Below, piece after piece: positions 25,130 through 35,463 of a stretch of 64,000 bases of DNA (the first letter of the stretch is position 1; each line of letters begins with the position of its first letter). The stretch is from the NCBI RefSeq assembly GCF_001426665.1, contig NZ_LMEY01000006.1:100755-164754 (forward strand), given 5' to 3'. This DNA is from Rhizobium sp. Root1334 (GTDB lineage Bacteria > Pseudomonadota > Alphaproteobacteria > Rhizobiales > Rhizobiaceae). A model generated the notes under the pieces. It had not been told where the DNA came from. It saw only the letters and a program-made list of their open reading frames with translations, and searched no databases. Position numbers and translations under genes: made by a program.

Positions 25130-25756
25130 ATGACCAAGCCATATGTACGCCTCAACAAGGATGACGTTGCCGTTCTTCTCGTTGATCATCAAACCGGCCT
25201 GCTTTCTCTGGTACGGGATTTTGATCCGGACAAGTTCAAGAACAATGTGCTTGCGTTGGCCGATCTTGCAAAATATTTCAAACTCCCGACAATTCTCACG
25301 ACCAGCTTTGAAAATGGCCCCAATGGCCCATTGGTGCCGGAACTCAAGGAAACATTCCCCGAAGCCCCGTACATTGCCCGGCCTGGCCAGATCAATGCCT
25401 GGGACAATGAGGAATTCGTCAAGGCAGTGAAGGCTACCGGCAAGAAGCAACTGCTTATCGCGGGCGTCGTTACCGAAGTCTGCGTCGCTTTTCCCGCATT
25501 GTCGGCCATCGAGGCAGGATTTGACGTGTTTGTCGTCACCGATGCCTCAGGGACTTTCAATGAAGTGACCCGCCATTCAGCCTGGGACCGCATGAGCGCA
25601 GCCGGTGCCCAACTGATGACGTGGTTCGGCGTCGCCTGTGAATTGCACCGCGACTGGCGCAACGACATCGAAGGTTTGGGCACACTGTTTGCAAACCACA
25701 TTCCGGACTACCGCAACCTGATCACCAGCTACAACACGATGGCATCCGGCAAGTAA
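25130..25756 (+). CDS. isochorismatase-family hydrolase, YcaC-like
   Basis: The 208-residue protein matches the length and layout of E. coli YcaC: D19 in VLLVDHQTGL and nucleophile C118 in GVVTEVCVAF. It ends with the MTWFGVACELHRDW and HIPDYRNL segments of that subgroup. Members are cysteine hydrolases acting on amides or N-carbamoyl compounds, but YcaC itself has no settled substrate. The ATG at 25130 follows AAAAGG. It is regulated, by inference, by the divergent LysR protein. Confidence 0.88.
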   Translation: MTKPYVRLNKDDVAVLLVDHQTGLLSLVRDFDPDKFKNNVLALADLAKYFKLPTILTTSFENGPNGPLVPELKETFPEAPYIARPGQINAWDNEEFVKAVKATGKKQLLIAGVVTEVCVAFPALSAIEAGFDVFVVTDASGTFNEVTRHSAWDRMSAAGAQLMTWFGVACELHRDWRNDIEGLGTLFANHIPDYRNLITSYNTMASGK

Positions 25757-25824
25757 CCCGGCGCCAGCTACTCCGGTAGGCAGTGGCATCCGCTGCCATG
25801 GAGATTGAAGCTTAAGAGCAATAC

Positions 25825-25857
25825 GTCATGGCCTCCACCCCCGGTGGGGGCCATGAC
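25825..25857 (+). terminator. strong hairpin after the isochorismatase-family gene
   Basis: GTCATGGCC (25825-25833) pairs with GGCCATGAC (25849-25857), with CCACC/GGTGG inside. The T-run is absent. It may act for both converging transcripts. Confidence 0.6.
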
Positions 25858-25976
25858 GGCTCAGGGCTGTTTGTTCGAGCCAATAGCAGCAAGTTGCTGC
25901 AACCTTGCTGCATCGGTTAACGTCACCGTTCACGTTTTCGGGTCAGCGCGCAAAATGCAATTGGGCATTTGCGACT

Positions 25977-27671
25977 TCAGGCCGGGCCGGGGAGGCTCTC
26001 CGCCGGTGTTGCCGTGATGCTGCTCTGGTAATGGCGGATCCCTGCCCGTGTGCCGGAAAACATGCGTGTGGCACCCAACTGTGCAGCAAAACCCGATGCG
26101 CGAACATAATCGAGCACCTCGGGATTAAGGTCCGCAAGCCATAGCTCAATACCCTGCCCCGCAAGATTACGCTCTCCCTCCATGATCATCTGAAGGGCCG
26201 AATACTCGATATCCACAACGCGACTGAGATCCATCAGCAAAATGCGTGGCTTTTCCTGATCGACCAGTTCGCGGATACGATCGCCGACCAACTGGGCATT
26301 CAAGAAGAAGAGGCGTCCCTCCGGCCGCAAGATCAGAAGGCCTTCGAAGGTTTCATCGTCCTGGCGCTCTGCCGTATGCGGCCGCAGCAAATCCTCCCCT
26401 CGCTTGCGGCCAATGATATGGAGACGTGGATTGGCGACCTGGCTTGCGAGACCAACCAGCGAAAGGATAATGGCAACGATGATGCCTTGCAGCGTACCGA
26501 AAAAAAGCACTCCCAAGAAAGCTGCCAACGCCCAGCGAAACTCCATGCGGCGGGCCTTGCGGATCGACATGAACTCTGCGGGGTTGATAAGGCCGATGGA
26601 GTAGACGATCACAATGGCTGCGAGCACGGCCTGCGGCAGCAATCCGAGCAACGGTGCAAGTACCAGCATCGTCGCAGCGGAAGCCGCCGCGGTGACCAAC
26701 GACGCTTTCTGCGTAGATCCGCCCACAGCACGCACCACCGCCGTCTGCGACGTGCCGCCACCGGCCGGCATAGCGCCGAAACAGCCACCACCGAGATTGG
26801 CAAGGCCTGTGGCTACCAGTTCGCGGTTGGGCCGGATCGGTTGATCCCCGGGCACGGCAAACGCCCGTCCGGCGGCAATCGTCTCTGTGAAACTCATCAA
26901 TGCGATACCGCTTGCACCAGGAAGCAATTGCAAAATGAGATCGGTATCTGGCAGGGTCAAGGACGGTAGTGCCTGAGGAATATGACCCACGATCGGCACG
27001 CCGCTGGCGCCGAGCCCAGCCATCCAGGACACAGCAATGCCTGCCCCGAGCACGGCGAGCGGCGCGGGGGAATGGGGCCACAGCCGTTCCAGCAGTAACA
27101 AGAGTGCAAGCGCGGTCACACCAATGCCCAGCGTGACGATCGATGCATGGGGCAAATCCTGCACGAAGTTCAGGATGTCGCGGAAAAAGCCCTGCTTGAC
27201 GATATGAAGGCCGAACAGTTTCGGAAGCTGATCGAGAACGATCACCAGACCGATCCCCGCCTTGAAGCCGGTCAAGACCGACGAGGATATGAAGTTGGCA
27301 ACAAAGCCCAACCTTAGAGCCGCCGCCGCCATGAGGAGCAGGCCCGTGAGCGCCGTCAACGTTGCCGTCGCCGTCAGCAACTGACCAGGCTCTCCGTCCG
27401 GCACGACGAGGGCAAGCTGGCTTGCCGTCAAAATAGCAAGGGTTGTCGTGGAGCTGACGCTCAGCACCCGGGAGCTACCCAGCAGCGCATAGACAATCAT
27501 CGGCACGAAGGCCGTGTAAAGGCCGACGTTGACGGGCAAGCCCGCAACTGTTGCGTATGCCATCGCTTTCGGCAAGACAACCGCAGCAGCGGTCAGGCCC
27601 GCGATGATGTCCAGACGCAGCGTCCCGTCCGGCGGCAACGGCAATTGACCGGCATTCGGCACTGGAACCAT
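25977..27671 (-). CDS. SulP-family anion transporter with STAS domain (first copy)
   Basis: The 564-residue protein has about 11-12 membrane helices with the SulP signature (ITAGLTAAAVVLPKAMAYA, split) and a cytoplasmic STAS domain (about 440-540) that includes LLMDLSRVVDIEYSALQM. SulP proteins carry sulfate, bicarbonate, chloride or dicarboxylates. GGAGGTG before the ATG ending at 27671 supports the start. It is the first of two SulP genes flanking the decarboxylase island; bicarbonate exchange in pH control is a reasonable but unproved role. Confidence 0.88.
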   Translation of the reverse strand: MVPVPNAGQLPLPPDGTLRLDIIAGLTAAAVVLPKAMAYATVAGLPVNVGLYTAFVPMIVYALLGSSRVLSVSSTTTLAILTASQLALVVPDGEPGQLLTATATLTALTGLLLMAAAALRLGFVANFISSSVLTGFKAGIGLVIVLDQLPKLFGLHIVKQGFFRDILNFVQDLPHASIVTLGIGVTALALLLLLERLWPHSPAPLAVLGAGIAVSWMAGLGASGVPIVGHIPQALPSLTLPDTDLILQLLPGASGIALMSFTETIAAGRAFAVPGDQPIRPNRELVATGLANLGGGCFGAMPAGGGTSQTAVVRAVGGSTQKASLVTAAASAATMLVLAPLLGLLPQAVLAAIVIVYSIGLINPAEFMSIRKARRMEFRWALAAFLGVLFFGTLQGIIVAIILSLVGLASQVANPRLHIIGRKRGEDLLRPHTAERQDDETFEGLLILRPEGRLFFLNAQLVGDRIRELVDQEKPRILLMDLSRVVDIEYSALQMIMEGERNLAGQGIELWLADLNPEVLDYVRASGFAAQLGATRMFSGTRAGIRHYQSSITATPAESLPGPA

Positions 27672-27916
27672 TACTTTGCACCTCCATCAGTTTAACAGCG
27701 TCCGGCCGGCTGGCACGCCGTTGCCCGAGTTCACCTGTTGATAGTTCCAGTCGCTGCATTGGCAGGCTAGCTAACACCGAAATAGTGTAGTGTAACTATG
27801 TCGGCCCGAGGGCCGAAACTCGAATGGCAGAACCGCGACTTTTCCATTTGTTTCGTTCCGCGACAATGCTGAAAGGCCGTTGCGGGTGAACTACAGGAAT
27901 TCAGGGGCTTAAGCGT

Positions 27917-28267
27917 ATGTCAGAAAGCAAAAGGTCCAAGCCTAATGCGAAGAATATGAGACGATTTTTCTTCTCCACACTGCTACAGCAAATTCGCATT
28001 TTATGGCCTTTGTTCTCCGGAATCCTCGTTATTATCATTGGGTCTGGAATAGTTGTTGGATACATCGAAGACTGGCGAATAGATGAATCATTGTACTTCA
28101 CTTTCGTCACTGGACTGACCATTGGCTACGGGGATTTCGTGCCCAAACACCTTGTGACCCGCCTATTGTCTCTGCTGATTGGCTTTTCCGGTATTGTCCT
28201 CACGGGCCTGGTGGCGGCCGTAGCCGTGCGGGCGCTCAATGCGACGGACGACGATAGAACAAAGTAG
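27917..28267 (+). CDS. two-helix potassium-channel-like protein
   Basis: The 116-residue protein has helix 1 at about 31-50, a pore loop with the selectivity-filter motif TIGYGD at 68-73, and helix 2 at about 83-105. This is the minimal KcsA-type subunit that assembles as a tetramer. No regulatory RCK domain follows. Basic residues at the N-terminus suggest it faces the cytoplasm. In an acid-stress setting, K+ flux would set membrane potential while protons are consumed; that link is inferred from position only. Confidence 0.85.
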   Translation: MSESKRSKPNAKNMRRFFFSTLLQQIRILWPLFSGILVIIIGSGIVVGYIEDWRIDESLYFTFVTGLTIGYGDFVPKHLVTRLLSLLIGFSGIVLTGLVAAVAVRALNATDDDRTK

Positions 28268-28505
28268 AAGGATATCTCGTCGATCTCGTAGCATGACGCC
28301 GAAACCCGATAGGCGCACCTAATCCCGGTGCTGCCCATAGTTTGTCAAACCCGTCAGTTGCACCACGCGATCCCACTGACGATCGGCGCAACGGGGGTGT
28401 CTCCGAGAACGGCAATGGCACTGCCGAGGGATGTCCCGGCCCCGCGTAAAAGGCCCGCAAATGAGCCTGCAGCCCCGCTCCGCCTGCTTTCTCAGCAAGG
28501 ATTGG

Positions 28506-31217
28506 TCATCTTTTCGCCTTCGCGGCCACAACACCCGTTTTGACCAGCTTCAGTCCCCGTGCCTTTTCGTAGCCATGGATTTCTTTCACATCCAATTTGC
28601 GCATGAAGTCGATCGTCTCCTGTGTCAGGACCTGTCCCGGCACCATGATTGGAAAGCCTGGCGGATAAGGAATGACAAAGTTGGCCGAAACCATCTCCGG
28701 GCCTTCGCGCAAACGCCGGTCGCATTCCGCACCGATGAGCGGCACATATTCGCACACCGAAGCATCGTATGCCTTGAAGAAGGCGGTGCGCATGTCGCCC
28801 TCCGGTGTCGTCCGGCCAGCGTCGCCGCGGAAGGCCTCATGGAAGTGGCTGAAGTTGGGAAGATCAGGCACGTCCGTCATCAGCGATTTCACCCGCTTTG
28901 CGAACGTCGCACGTTCCCCCTCGCCGCCGTCGGCCAGACGTTTCTCGATCCCGCGGCATATCTCGACGAGAACGCGGACGAGATGCGCGACATCACTGCG
29001 CGTATTGTTGATATTCGATTGCAGCAGCACGCTGTTGCGGGATGTCTTGTTCAGCTGGATGCCGTACTCATTCGCCAGCAATCCCTTGAACTGGGTTCCA
29101 TCAAAACCGGCAGTCCCGCAGACCAGTGTCATGCGGGTGGGATCAAGATAGAATTCATCTTCACGCATGGCCTTCACGACGGTGGCCCAGGTCGATCCAG
29201 GTGCCAGATGATCCTTGAAGCCGGACTGCCGATATATGCCGGGGATCATCTCATCGGCACCCAGAATGTGGAAGAACTTCGAGATCAGCGGATGCTCGTT
29301 CACCGCCCGGCGGATTTTGAGTGCAATCTCCAGGGCATTCATGACCAGGCCATAGCCCTCGAGCTCCATTTGCCGTCGGGCAACATCGAGACTGCCGATC
29401 AGCTGCTGGTTGGGGCTCGTCGAAGCGTGCGTGAACACCGCCTCATGAAACTGGGCTTCAACCGTGTGAAAGTCCACGTCTTTCACCAGCAGCATGGAGC
29501 CTTGCCGGATCGCCGACATGGATTTGTGCGTCGAGTTTGTCTGGTAAACGCGAAGGCGGACGAGGCGAGGGTCGGGGATCAGGTGGGCGGCAAGGAGGGC
29601 ATCATCCGTCGGATTTTTGCCGAGCTCCGCTTGTTGCCGTTCATACTCCTTGATCGAGCCTGGAGCCCGCAACCATTCCTCAAGATCAGCTGCGGCTCCC
29701 ATCGCGGTGCGCGGACGCAGAAACGGTGAGAACCGGGCAAACCCGGACCAAGCTTCATCCCACAGAAAAATCAGGTCAGGCTTAATAGCGAGGCACTCCT
29801 GCATCACTCGCCGGACGTTGTACATGTGTCCATCGAAGGTGCAGTTGGTGAGATCCAGCAGCCGCAACCGGTCGAGACGTCCCTCCGCTCTCAAGGCGAG
29901 CAGCGCGCGTTTGATCGTGGCGAGCGGGACGGCCCCATACATCGAGTATTCCGTCATCGGGAAGGCTTCGACGTAATATGGCTGCGCGCCTGTCAACACC
30001 ATGCCGTAGTGGTGCGATTTATGGCAGTTGCGATCGACAATCGCGATATCGCCAGGCGCCAGAAGCGCCTGCACTGCCATCTTGTTGGAGGTGGACGTAC
30101 CGTTCGTCACAAAGAAGACGTGGTCGGCGCCGAAGGCGCGCGCCGCCATCTCCTGTGAGCGCTTGATGGTGCCGGTTGGCTCAAGGAGGCTATCGAGGCC
30201 GCCCGTCGTCGCACTGCTTTCGGCCAGAAACAGGTTGAGCCCATAAAACTCGCCCATGTCGCGGATCCAGCCGGATTTGAAGACCGACTTGCCGCGGGCG
30301 ATGGGCAGCGCGTGAAATGTACCGATCGGCCGGCGGGCATACTTCTTCAAGTTGTCGAAGAACGGCGTCTCGTAACGCGCCTGCACACCTTCGAGAATGG
30401 CAAGGTGCATCTCGAGCGGTTCTTCGACCGCGTAAAAGACCCGGCGGACCGCATCGGCCGCAGGGTCACCGGCAATTTTTTCGACCTGCCGGTCGGAGAG
30501 TAAATAGATGTCGAGTTCAGGCCGGATGCGCTTGAGGGAGCGTGCGAGGCGCAAAGCTGACATGTCCGGCCCCTCCTCTTCCCCCAGCGGATCGAGCACG
30601 GAGCGAAGGATTGGCGCATCATGACGGGAACGATAGGGAAACCCCTCGGCGAGAACCACGGAAATGATATCAGGGTTCAATGCCGCTGCACAAAAGGCGT
30701 CTTCGAAGGAGCCCACCAGAATTGGCTCGTAAACAAAGGGATCCTCAGGCCTGCGCAGTTTGCGGAGTTCTGTCGCGAGTGCCGGCCATCGCGCCGCCGG
30801 CTGACTATTGACGTACAGCACTTCGAAATAGGGCCGGCGACCGCCAGCCTCAGCCGTGCCGTGGGGTAGCACATCTGCGACCTCGGTGGTGGAAAGTTCT
30901 TCATGAACGTCCCACTCGCTCAAACGCTCGCGGTAAGCATGCGTGAGCAACCCGTTTGAAATGCGGCGTGCGAGCATTGCCGCCCCACCCGCATCGTTCG
31001 TGGCAATGCGCTCCGCCAAGGCTGCGAGCAACCGTGCACCAGGATAAGCGTGATACTCCTCTGCCGCCGCACCAGCAGCGATCGCGGCTTCCAGCGCCGC
31101 GCGCTCGCCGCGATGAGACGCCCAGGCATCGGCCAACGTGGTGATTTCCCGCCAGCAGTCGTTACGCACTGAATGGATGAGCAGAAATTGATCGATATGT
31201 GTGGTCTCATTTTCCAT
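28506..31217 (-). CDS. Orn/Lys/Arg decarboxylase family, extended 903-residue form
   Basis: This is a fold-type I PLP decarboxylase. The PLP lysine is K565 in NSTHKSMSAI, with FVTNGTSTSNKMAVQ and DRNCHKSHHYG as cofactor contacts, and FLWDEAWSG. Typical members are 710-760 residues with this lysine near 370-395. Here a helical N-terminal extension of about 130 residues precedes the wing domain, and about 50 residues are inserted between the DEAW and STHK motifs. The ATG ending at 31217 follows GGGAG. It is the third gene after asdA and aspT. Substrate not determinable; no cationic-amino-acid antiporter gene is adjacent. Confidence 0.85.
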   Translation of the reverse strand: MENETTHIDQFLLIHSVRNDCWREITTLADAWASHRGERAALEAAIAAGAAAEEYHAYPGARLLAALAERIATNDAGGAAMLARRISNGLLTHAYRERLSEWDVHEELSTTEVADVLPHGTAEAGGRRPYFEVLYVNSQPAARWPALATELRKLRRPEDPFVYEPILVGSFEDAFCAAALNPDIISVVLAEGFPYRSRHDAPILRSVLDPLGEEEGPDMSALRLARSLKRIRPELDIYLLSDRQVEKIAGDPAADAVRRVFYAVEEPLEMHLAILEGVQARYETPFFDNLKKYARRPIGTFHALPIARGKSVFKSGWIRDMGEFYGLNLFLAESSATTGGLDSLLEPTGTIKRSQEMAARAFGADHVFFVTNGTSTSNKMAVQALLAPGDIAIVDRNCHKSHHYGMVLTGAQPYYVEAFPMTEYSMYGAVPLATIKRALLALRAEGRLDRLRLLDLTNCTFDGHMYNVRRVMQECLAIKPDLIFLWDEAWSGFARFSPFLRPRTAMGAAADLEEWLRAPGSIKEYERQQAELGKNPTDDALLAAHLIPDPRLVRLRVYQTNSTHKSMSAIRQGSMLLVKDVDFHTVEAQFHEAVFTHASTSPNQQLIGSLDVARRQMELEGYGLVMNALEIALKIRRAVNEHPLISKFFHILGADEMIPGIYRQSGFKDHLAPGSTWATVVKAMREDEFYLDPTRMTLVCGTAGFDGTQFKGLLANEYGIQLNKTSRNSVLLQSNINNTRSDVAHLVRVLVEICRGIEKRLADGGEGERATFAKRVKSLMTDVPDLPNFSHFHEAFRGDAGRTTPEGDMRTAFFKAYDASVCEYVPLIGAECDRRLREGPEMVSANFVIPYPPGFPIMVPGQVLTQETIDFMRKLDVKEIHGYEKARGLKLVKTGVVAAKAKR

Positions 31218-31313
31218 CTGATGCTCCCAACTTGTCCAGATGCTGACCATGCCACCTATTTTCTACGATGACGGGTCGTCGCCACAATTCGTATTAAGGT
31301 TGCAGTCAGGCCA

Positions 31314-33005
31314 CTAAGCAACGAGCATCACGATGACCATTCCCCAGATCGTCAGGAGTGTGTTGCCGATGGCGTATGTGACTGTGTAGCCCAGAGCCGG
31401 CACCTGGCTTTTGGCAGAATCTGTGATCATGCCCAGAGCGGCCGTGGTGGTGCGGGCACCTGCGCACGCCCCGAACAAAATGGCCGGATCGAATTTGAAC
31501 AGATACCTGCCTGTGTACATTGCCAGTATCAACGGGATCGTGGTGGCGAGCACGCCCCATAAGAAGAGGCTGACGCCGAGTTCCTTGAGCCCAGCCACGA
31601 AGCCGGGTCCAGCGCTGATACCAACGACTGCGATGAAGATGTTCAGCCCAACCGAATTCATGAACCATACGGTCGATGAGGGTATCCGCCCAAATGTCGG
31701 ATGCACCGATCTCAGCCAGCCGAAGACCAGACCGGCTATCAAAGCTCCCCCTGCTGTCGACAAGGTCAGAGGCACACCGGCGATGTTAAGGACGAGCGAA
31801 CCTATCAGCGCACCCAAGGTAATCGCAGCACCGATGAAAGCAACATCGGCAACGTCGGTCGCACGATCGGCATAGCCGATATTTGTCGTCGCCGCGGCAA
31901 TGTCCTTCGACCGGCCGACAAGCGTGAGGATGTCGCCGCGATGGATCGTCGTGTTGGGCAGGATCGGGATCACCGCAGCGGTCGCGCCTCGAACGATTTT
32001 TCGCAGGAAGATACCGCGAGCAAGCGGTAGTTTGGCAATCTCCGACAGCTGTTTGCCATCAAGCTCCTTGCTCGTGACATAGACATCGACGCCTTCGGCG
32101 GGAACATTCAGCAGTTCGGGATCATTGATCTCTTCCGCCTCACGGCCGAGCACGTCGACAAGGACATCCCGGGGGCCGACCAGGGCGACGATGTCGCCGG
32201 CTTGCAAGGTTGTCTCCGCAGTGGCTTCCTGAATAGTACCGTTTCGACGGAATCGCTCTATGAAGACCCGTGCATTGGGCACGAGAGCCTCGGCCTGTGT
32301 CGCGGTGAGGCCGACGACGGGACCATCGGGTTTGATCCGATATGCCCTCAGCTCGAAGCGATGCCATGCCGATCCTGCCCCGCCCAATTCGGCTGCAGCA
32401 CTGTGGCGGGTTTCATAGTCTTTACACGCGGCAGCGAGGTCGATCCCGAGAAGCCGGGGACCGATGAGAGCCAGGATGACGGCCGAACCCGCCGTGCCGA
32501 ATATATAGGTCACCGCATAGGCAATCGGCATCGCATTCAGTGTTGTAGCGGCCTGATCCGGTGGCATACCAAGGCGGTTGATCGCGTCGGTAGCAAGCCC
32601 CATAGAAGCGGAGATCGTTTGCGTTCCTGCATAAAGACCGGCCGCGGAGCCAACATCATAACCCGCCAACATGGCGATGATGACCGGAACCGCCAGGCAG
32701 TAAATGCAGACGACCACGGCAAAGGCGGCTTGCGGCAAACCGTCGGAAGCGATACCGCGAACAAACTGCGGGCCGACCCCGTATCCCACAGCGAACAGGA
32801 ACATCAGAAAGAAAACTGACTTCACATTCGGCGAAATGACGATTCCCAACTGACCGATGACCACGGCGGCAAGCAGTGTCGAGGTGACGGCTCCAAGGCC
32901 CAGCCCCTTGTAGGTAAACTTGCCAACGAAGTATCCAATCGCGAGTGACAGGAAGAGGGCAATTTCCGGGTACTTTTGTAGCGTCGCGGTGAACCATTCG
33001 AACAT
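31314..33005 (-). CDS. aspT: aspartate:alanine antiporter AspT
   Basis: The 563-residue protein has five N-terminal helices, two cytoplasmic TrkA-C (RCK-C) domains (about 205-380) and about six C-terminal helices, the exact layout of the AspT family. Each membrane half carries an internal-repeat signature ([17 protein letters not shown] and [16 protein letters not shown]). It exchanges aspartate in for alanine out; with aspartate decarboxylation inside, each cycle consumes a proton and exports charge. It lies 53 bases after asdA, with AGGAGAT before its ATG. Confidence 0.92.
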   Translation of the reverse strand: MFEWFTATLQKYPEIALFLSLAIGYFVGKFTYKGLGLGAVTSTLLAAVVIGQLGIVISPNVKSVFFLMFLFAVGYGVGPQFVRGIASDGLPQAAFAVVVCIYCLAVPVIIAMLAGYDVGSAAGLYAGTQTISASMGLATDAINRLGMPPDQAATTLNAMPIAYAVTYIFGTAGSAVILALIGPRLLGIDLAAACKDYETRHSAAAELGGAGSAWHRFELRAYRIKPDGPVVGLTATQAEALVPNARVFIERFRRNGTIQEATAETTLQAGDIVALVGPRDVLVDVLGREAEEINDPELLNVPAEGVDVYVTSKELDGKQLSEIAKLPLARGIFLRKIVRGATAAVIPILPNTTIHRGDILTLVGRSKDIAAATTNIGYADRATDVADVAFIGAAITLGALIGSLVLNIAGVPLTLSTAGGALIAGLVFGWLRSVHPTFGRIPSSTVWFMNSVGLNIFIAVVGISAGPGFVAGLKELGVSLFLWGVLATTIPLILAMYTGRYLFKFDPAILFGACAGARTTTAALGMITDSAKSQVPALGYTVTYAIGNTLLTIWGMVIVMLVA

Positions 33006-33058
33006 GACGGTATGATCTCCTGAGCAGGGCTATACGGCAGGTGAGCGTGTTTCCTCGA

Positions 33059-34684
33059 TCAAGGTTGCGCCATCTCTCCCTTGGAGGCTCGATAGGCCTG
33101 CAGATAGCCGCGTGCTACCGCCCGTATTGCGCGTCCGATAGCGTCGTATGCTTCGTCAGGCAGGTTGGCGAAGGATACGCGCACCGACCAGTTTGCTGCC
33201 TGGAAACCGGATCCGTTGAGAACCACGATCCCGTGGTCTTCGGCGAGCTTGAAGGCGATGTCCAGCGGATGGATGTTCTCCTTGACCCAGTCGGTGACTT
33301 CATCGCCGACATACTTCCGTGCCCAGAATTCATAGTCGATGATGCCGTAGTACCGGTCGAAATAAGGCCTGGCCTGGAATTCGATCCCCATACCGTTCAT
33401 TAGCCTGTCGAAGCGGCGTTGGCAGATGGCCATGCACGCCTTCTGATAGATCTTGTCGACATCCATCATTTCCACGAGGCCAAACAGTGACATCATCACC
33501 TGTTGCGGAAGCGAAAGGCCCGCAGTGTGATTGAGTGCCACATCGCGGCTGTCGGCAACGATGCGATCAATGAACTTCAGGTCGCGTGGCGTCAGCGTCA
33601 GCGCCTGATAGCGCTTGTCGAGGATTTTCTGCGTGGCTTCGGGATGATTACGGATCATCTTGTCGAAGATGTTGTCCTGGGCCACGGCAACGACCCCGAG
33701 ACGCCAACCCGTGCAGCCGAAGTATTTCGAGTAGGAATAGACGCCGATGGTGTTGTGTGGCAGGTGGCCCATCACAGATTCGAAATTCGGCACGAAGGTG
33801 CCGTAAACATCATCCGTCAGGACCATCAAATCTGGACGTTTCGTCTTCACGAACTTGACCAGACGATCCATTGTCTCGGGATCCATGGCCACAGCCGATG
33901 GATTCCCGGGATTGACGATGAAAAGCGCCTTGACCGTCTTGTCCTCAAGCGGCTTCAGATCATCATCCGTGAGCTGAAAGCGGTCCTCGGCATCGGCCGA
34001 AATGTGTATCTGCTTCAGCGCATAATCTTCCAGATGCGGCATCTCCAGATAGGGCGTAAAGATCGGTGTGACCATCGCGATCGTATCGCCGGAGTTCAGC
34101 AGCCGTGCATTCTTCAGGGCCTTGAAGATATAGCACATGGCGGCTGTGCCGCCCTCGACGGGGTATAGATCGAATTTGGCTGTGGGACGATGGCCCGCGC
34201 ACATGGCCCACATCAGATATTCGTGGGTAATGGCTTCGTTGTGCACCAGGGAACGGTCGGGTACGGGATAGTGGTCGCCCATAATTGAATCGGTCAACTC
34301 ATTGACGAACTTGTCGGGTTCGAAGGCGAACTTCTGGATTGCAAAATCCACGATCGCCTCCAACGTCTCGGCGCCGGGCGTGTCGGGATCGCCCTTGCGC
34401 TTTTGCACCCAGGCTTTCAGACGGCTGTGGCACCCGTCTGTGGGAGGCATGCCGGCAAGGCCGGCAGTTTCATCGTGGAAAACCCGTTTGGACTCGGTGA
34501 GCGCGAATTGCCCTAGCAGAAAGAATGCCTCGCGCGCCCGCGTTGCGACCCAGTTCGGGTTTCCGCGCCCGGCGTTCAGATACGTGCGCCCGGCTTTGTC
34601 AGCTTGCGCCAAACGGATGAGTTCATCCTTGATTTCAAATGGGCTGAGGTCTTCGAATTTGGCGTAGATACCGGCGTTGGCCAT
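33059..34684 (-). CDS. asdA: L-aspartate 4-decarboxylase
   Basis: The 541-residue PLP enzyme converts aspartate to alanine plus CO2. The PLP lysine is K320 in YSYSKYFGCTGWR. NPGNPSAVAM, VLTDDVYGTF and the N-terminal YLNAGRGNPNW agree with AsdA and not with ordinary aspartate aminotransferases, which are about 400 residues. The ATG ending at 34684 follows AAGGATAAGG; the longer upstream frame has no support. It is the first gene of an operon with aspT, and two AAGTA-N-GTTAC-type boxes lie in its divergent promoter region. Confidence 0.93.
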   Translation of the reverse strand: MANAGIYAKFEDLSPFEIKDELIRLAQADKAGRTYLNAGRGNPNWVATRAREAFFLLGQFALTESKRVFHDETAGLAGMPPTDGCHSRLKAWVQKRKGDPDTPGAETLEAIVDFAIQKFAFEPDKFVNELTDSIMGDHYPVPDRSLVHNEAITHEYLMWAMCAGHRPTAKFDLYPVEGGTAAMCYIFKALKNARLLNSGDTIAMVTPIFTPYLEMPHLEDYALKQIHISADAEDRFQLTDDDLKPLEDKTVKALFIVNPGNPSAVAMDPETMDRLVKFVKTKRPDLMVLTDDVYGTFVPNFESVMGHLPHNTIGVYSYSKYFGCTGWRLGVVAVAQDNIFDKMIRNHPEATQKILDKRYQALTLTPRDLKFIDRIVADSRDVALNHTAGLSLPQQVMMSLFGLVEMMDVDKIYQKACMAICQRRFDRLMNGMGIEFQARPYFDRYYGIIDYEFWARKYVGDEVTDWVKENIHPLDIAFKLAEDHGIVVLNGSGFQAANWSVRVSFANLPDEAYDAIGRAIRAVARGYLQAYRASKGEMAQP

Positions 34685-34784
34685 GACCTTATCCTTCTTG
34701 TAGCACAGCGCATTCCAATCGCGGAGCGTGGAGGCGTTGTTCCCGTGAACTTGCAGGACGATCCGTTGAATGCAGGTGATATGG

Positions 34785-34795
34785 AAGTAGGTTAC
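34785..34795 (+). promoter_or_regulatory. island box AAGTA-N-GTTAC, copy 1
   Basis: Exact match, N=G. GTTAC is followed at once by GCTGTA, the same GCTGTA that recurs in the adiA upstream repeats. Confidence 0.5.
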
Positions 34796-34926
34796 GCTGT
34801 AGTCCGGGGTAGAATACGTTGGGAAACCGGTCTGCTCGGTCGACACGCGACGCCGAACCGCACAGCCTTTGCACACGCTTTGCGGCTACCCGCCACCAGG
34901 CCGGATAACCAATACTAGGGATGTTC

Positions 34927-34937
34927 CCGTATGTTAC
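34927..34937 (+). promoter_or_regulatory. island box, near copy
   Basis: CCGTATGTTAC: identical to the box except for the first two bases. It lies 59 bases upstream of the 155-residue gene. Confidence 0.35.
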
Positions 34938-34995
34938 TTCTGGCGTGCTCTACCAGAGCTTATTCTGACGCTACCAACAATCCGGAGCCGCTGAC

Positions 34996-35463
34996 ATGCC
35001 GCAGAACCCTCTCGATCCGAACGCCCCCGTTCCCAGTGCGGACGAACTGCGCAGGGAGATGCTTGAGAAGCAGCTTAACGAGATGGAGCGAGAGGACAAA
35101 ATCAGGGACCTCAAGCGTGAACAACTCGCAAAATTCACCGACGAGTTCTTCAACAAGCATGTCGGCGAGCAGGAACGGTCGATCATCCGCAACGTCGTTT
35201 CGCGGGCAGTGAAAGATGGCAAGATGGAAGCTATGGTCTATAGCTTCCCTTCCGACTTCTGCACCGACAGCGGCCGCGCCATCAATAACGCCGATCCCGA
35301 TTGGCCCCAAACCCTGCAGGGCAAGGCCAAGGAGCTCTTCGACCGCTTCAAGGAAGTGGCGCAGCCGCAGGGTTACCGCCTGAAGGCCATGGTGATCAAT
35401 TTCCCCAACGGCGTCCCCGGCGACATCGGGTTTTATCTCAACTGGGAACCACCGGTCGCCTGA
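34996..35463 (+). CDS. conserved-looking hypothetical protein
   Basis: The 155-residue soluble protein has an N-terminal Pro-rich start and a long charged helix (about 17-60) of coiled-coil type with heptad-like Leu/Met. A folded C-terminal domain with YSFPSDFCTDSGRAINN and a strand-rich ending FPNGVPGDIGFYLNW follows. No family was recognised. Its divergence from asdA with shared island boxes, and the AI-2E-family gene 105 bases downstream, suggest a role in the island. Confidence 0.7.
   Translation: MPQNPLDPNAPVPSADELRREMLEKQLNEMEREDKIRDLKREQLAKFTDEFFNKHVGEQERSIIRNVVSRAVKDGKMEAMVYSFPSDFCTDSGRAINNADPDWPQTLQGKAKELFDRFKEVAQPQGYRLKAMVINFPNGVPGDIGFYLNWEPPVA

Larger units (their letters stand above)
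34685..34995. promoter_or_regulatory. divergent control region, asdA and the 155-residue gene
   Basis: This 311-base interval separates asdA (minus) from the hypothetical gene at 34996 (plus). It carries two copies of the island box (34785-34795 exact; 34927-34937 with two mismatches). No open frame of note was seen. Confidence 0.6.

Noticed and set aside
27781-27800. Further copy of the island box upstream of the first SulP gene
   Set aside because: The minus strand reads CATAGTTAC, which shares only the GTTAC core; too weak to count.
28431-29729. 432-codon open frame on the plus strand
   Set aside because: Shadow of the extended decarboxylase on the minus strand.
28506-31217. Firm naming of the long decarboxylase as lysine decarboxylase
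   Set aside because: Family motifs do not separate Lys, Orn and Arg specificity here and there is no dedicated antiporter to indicate the substrate.
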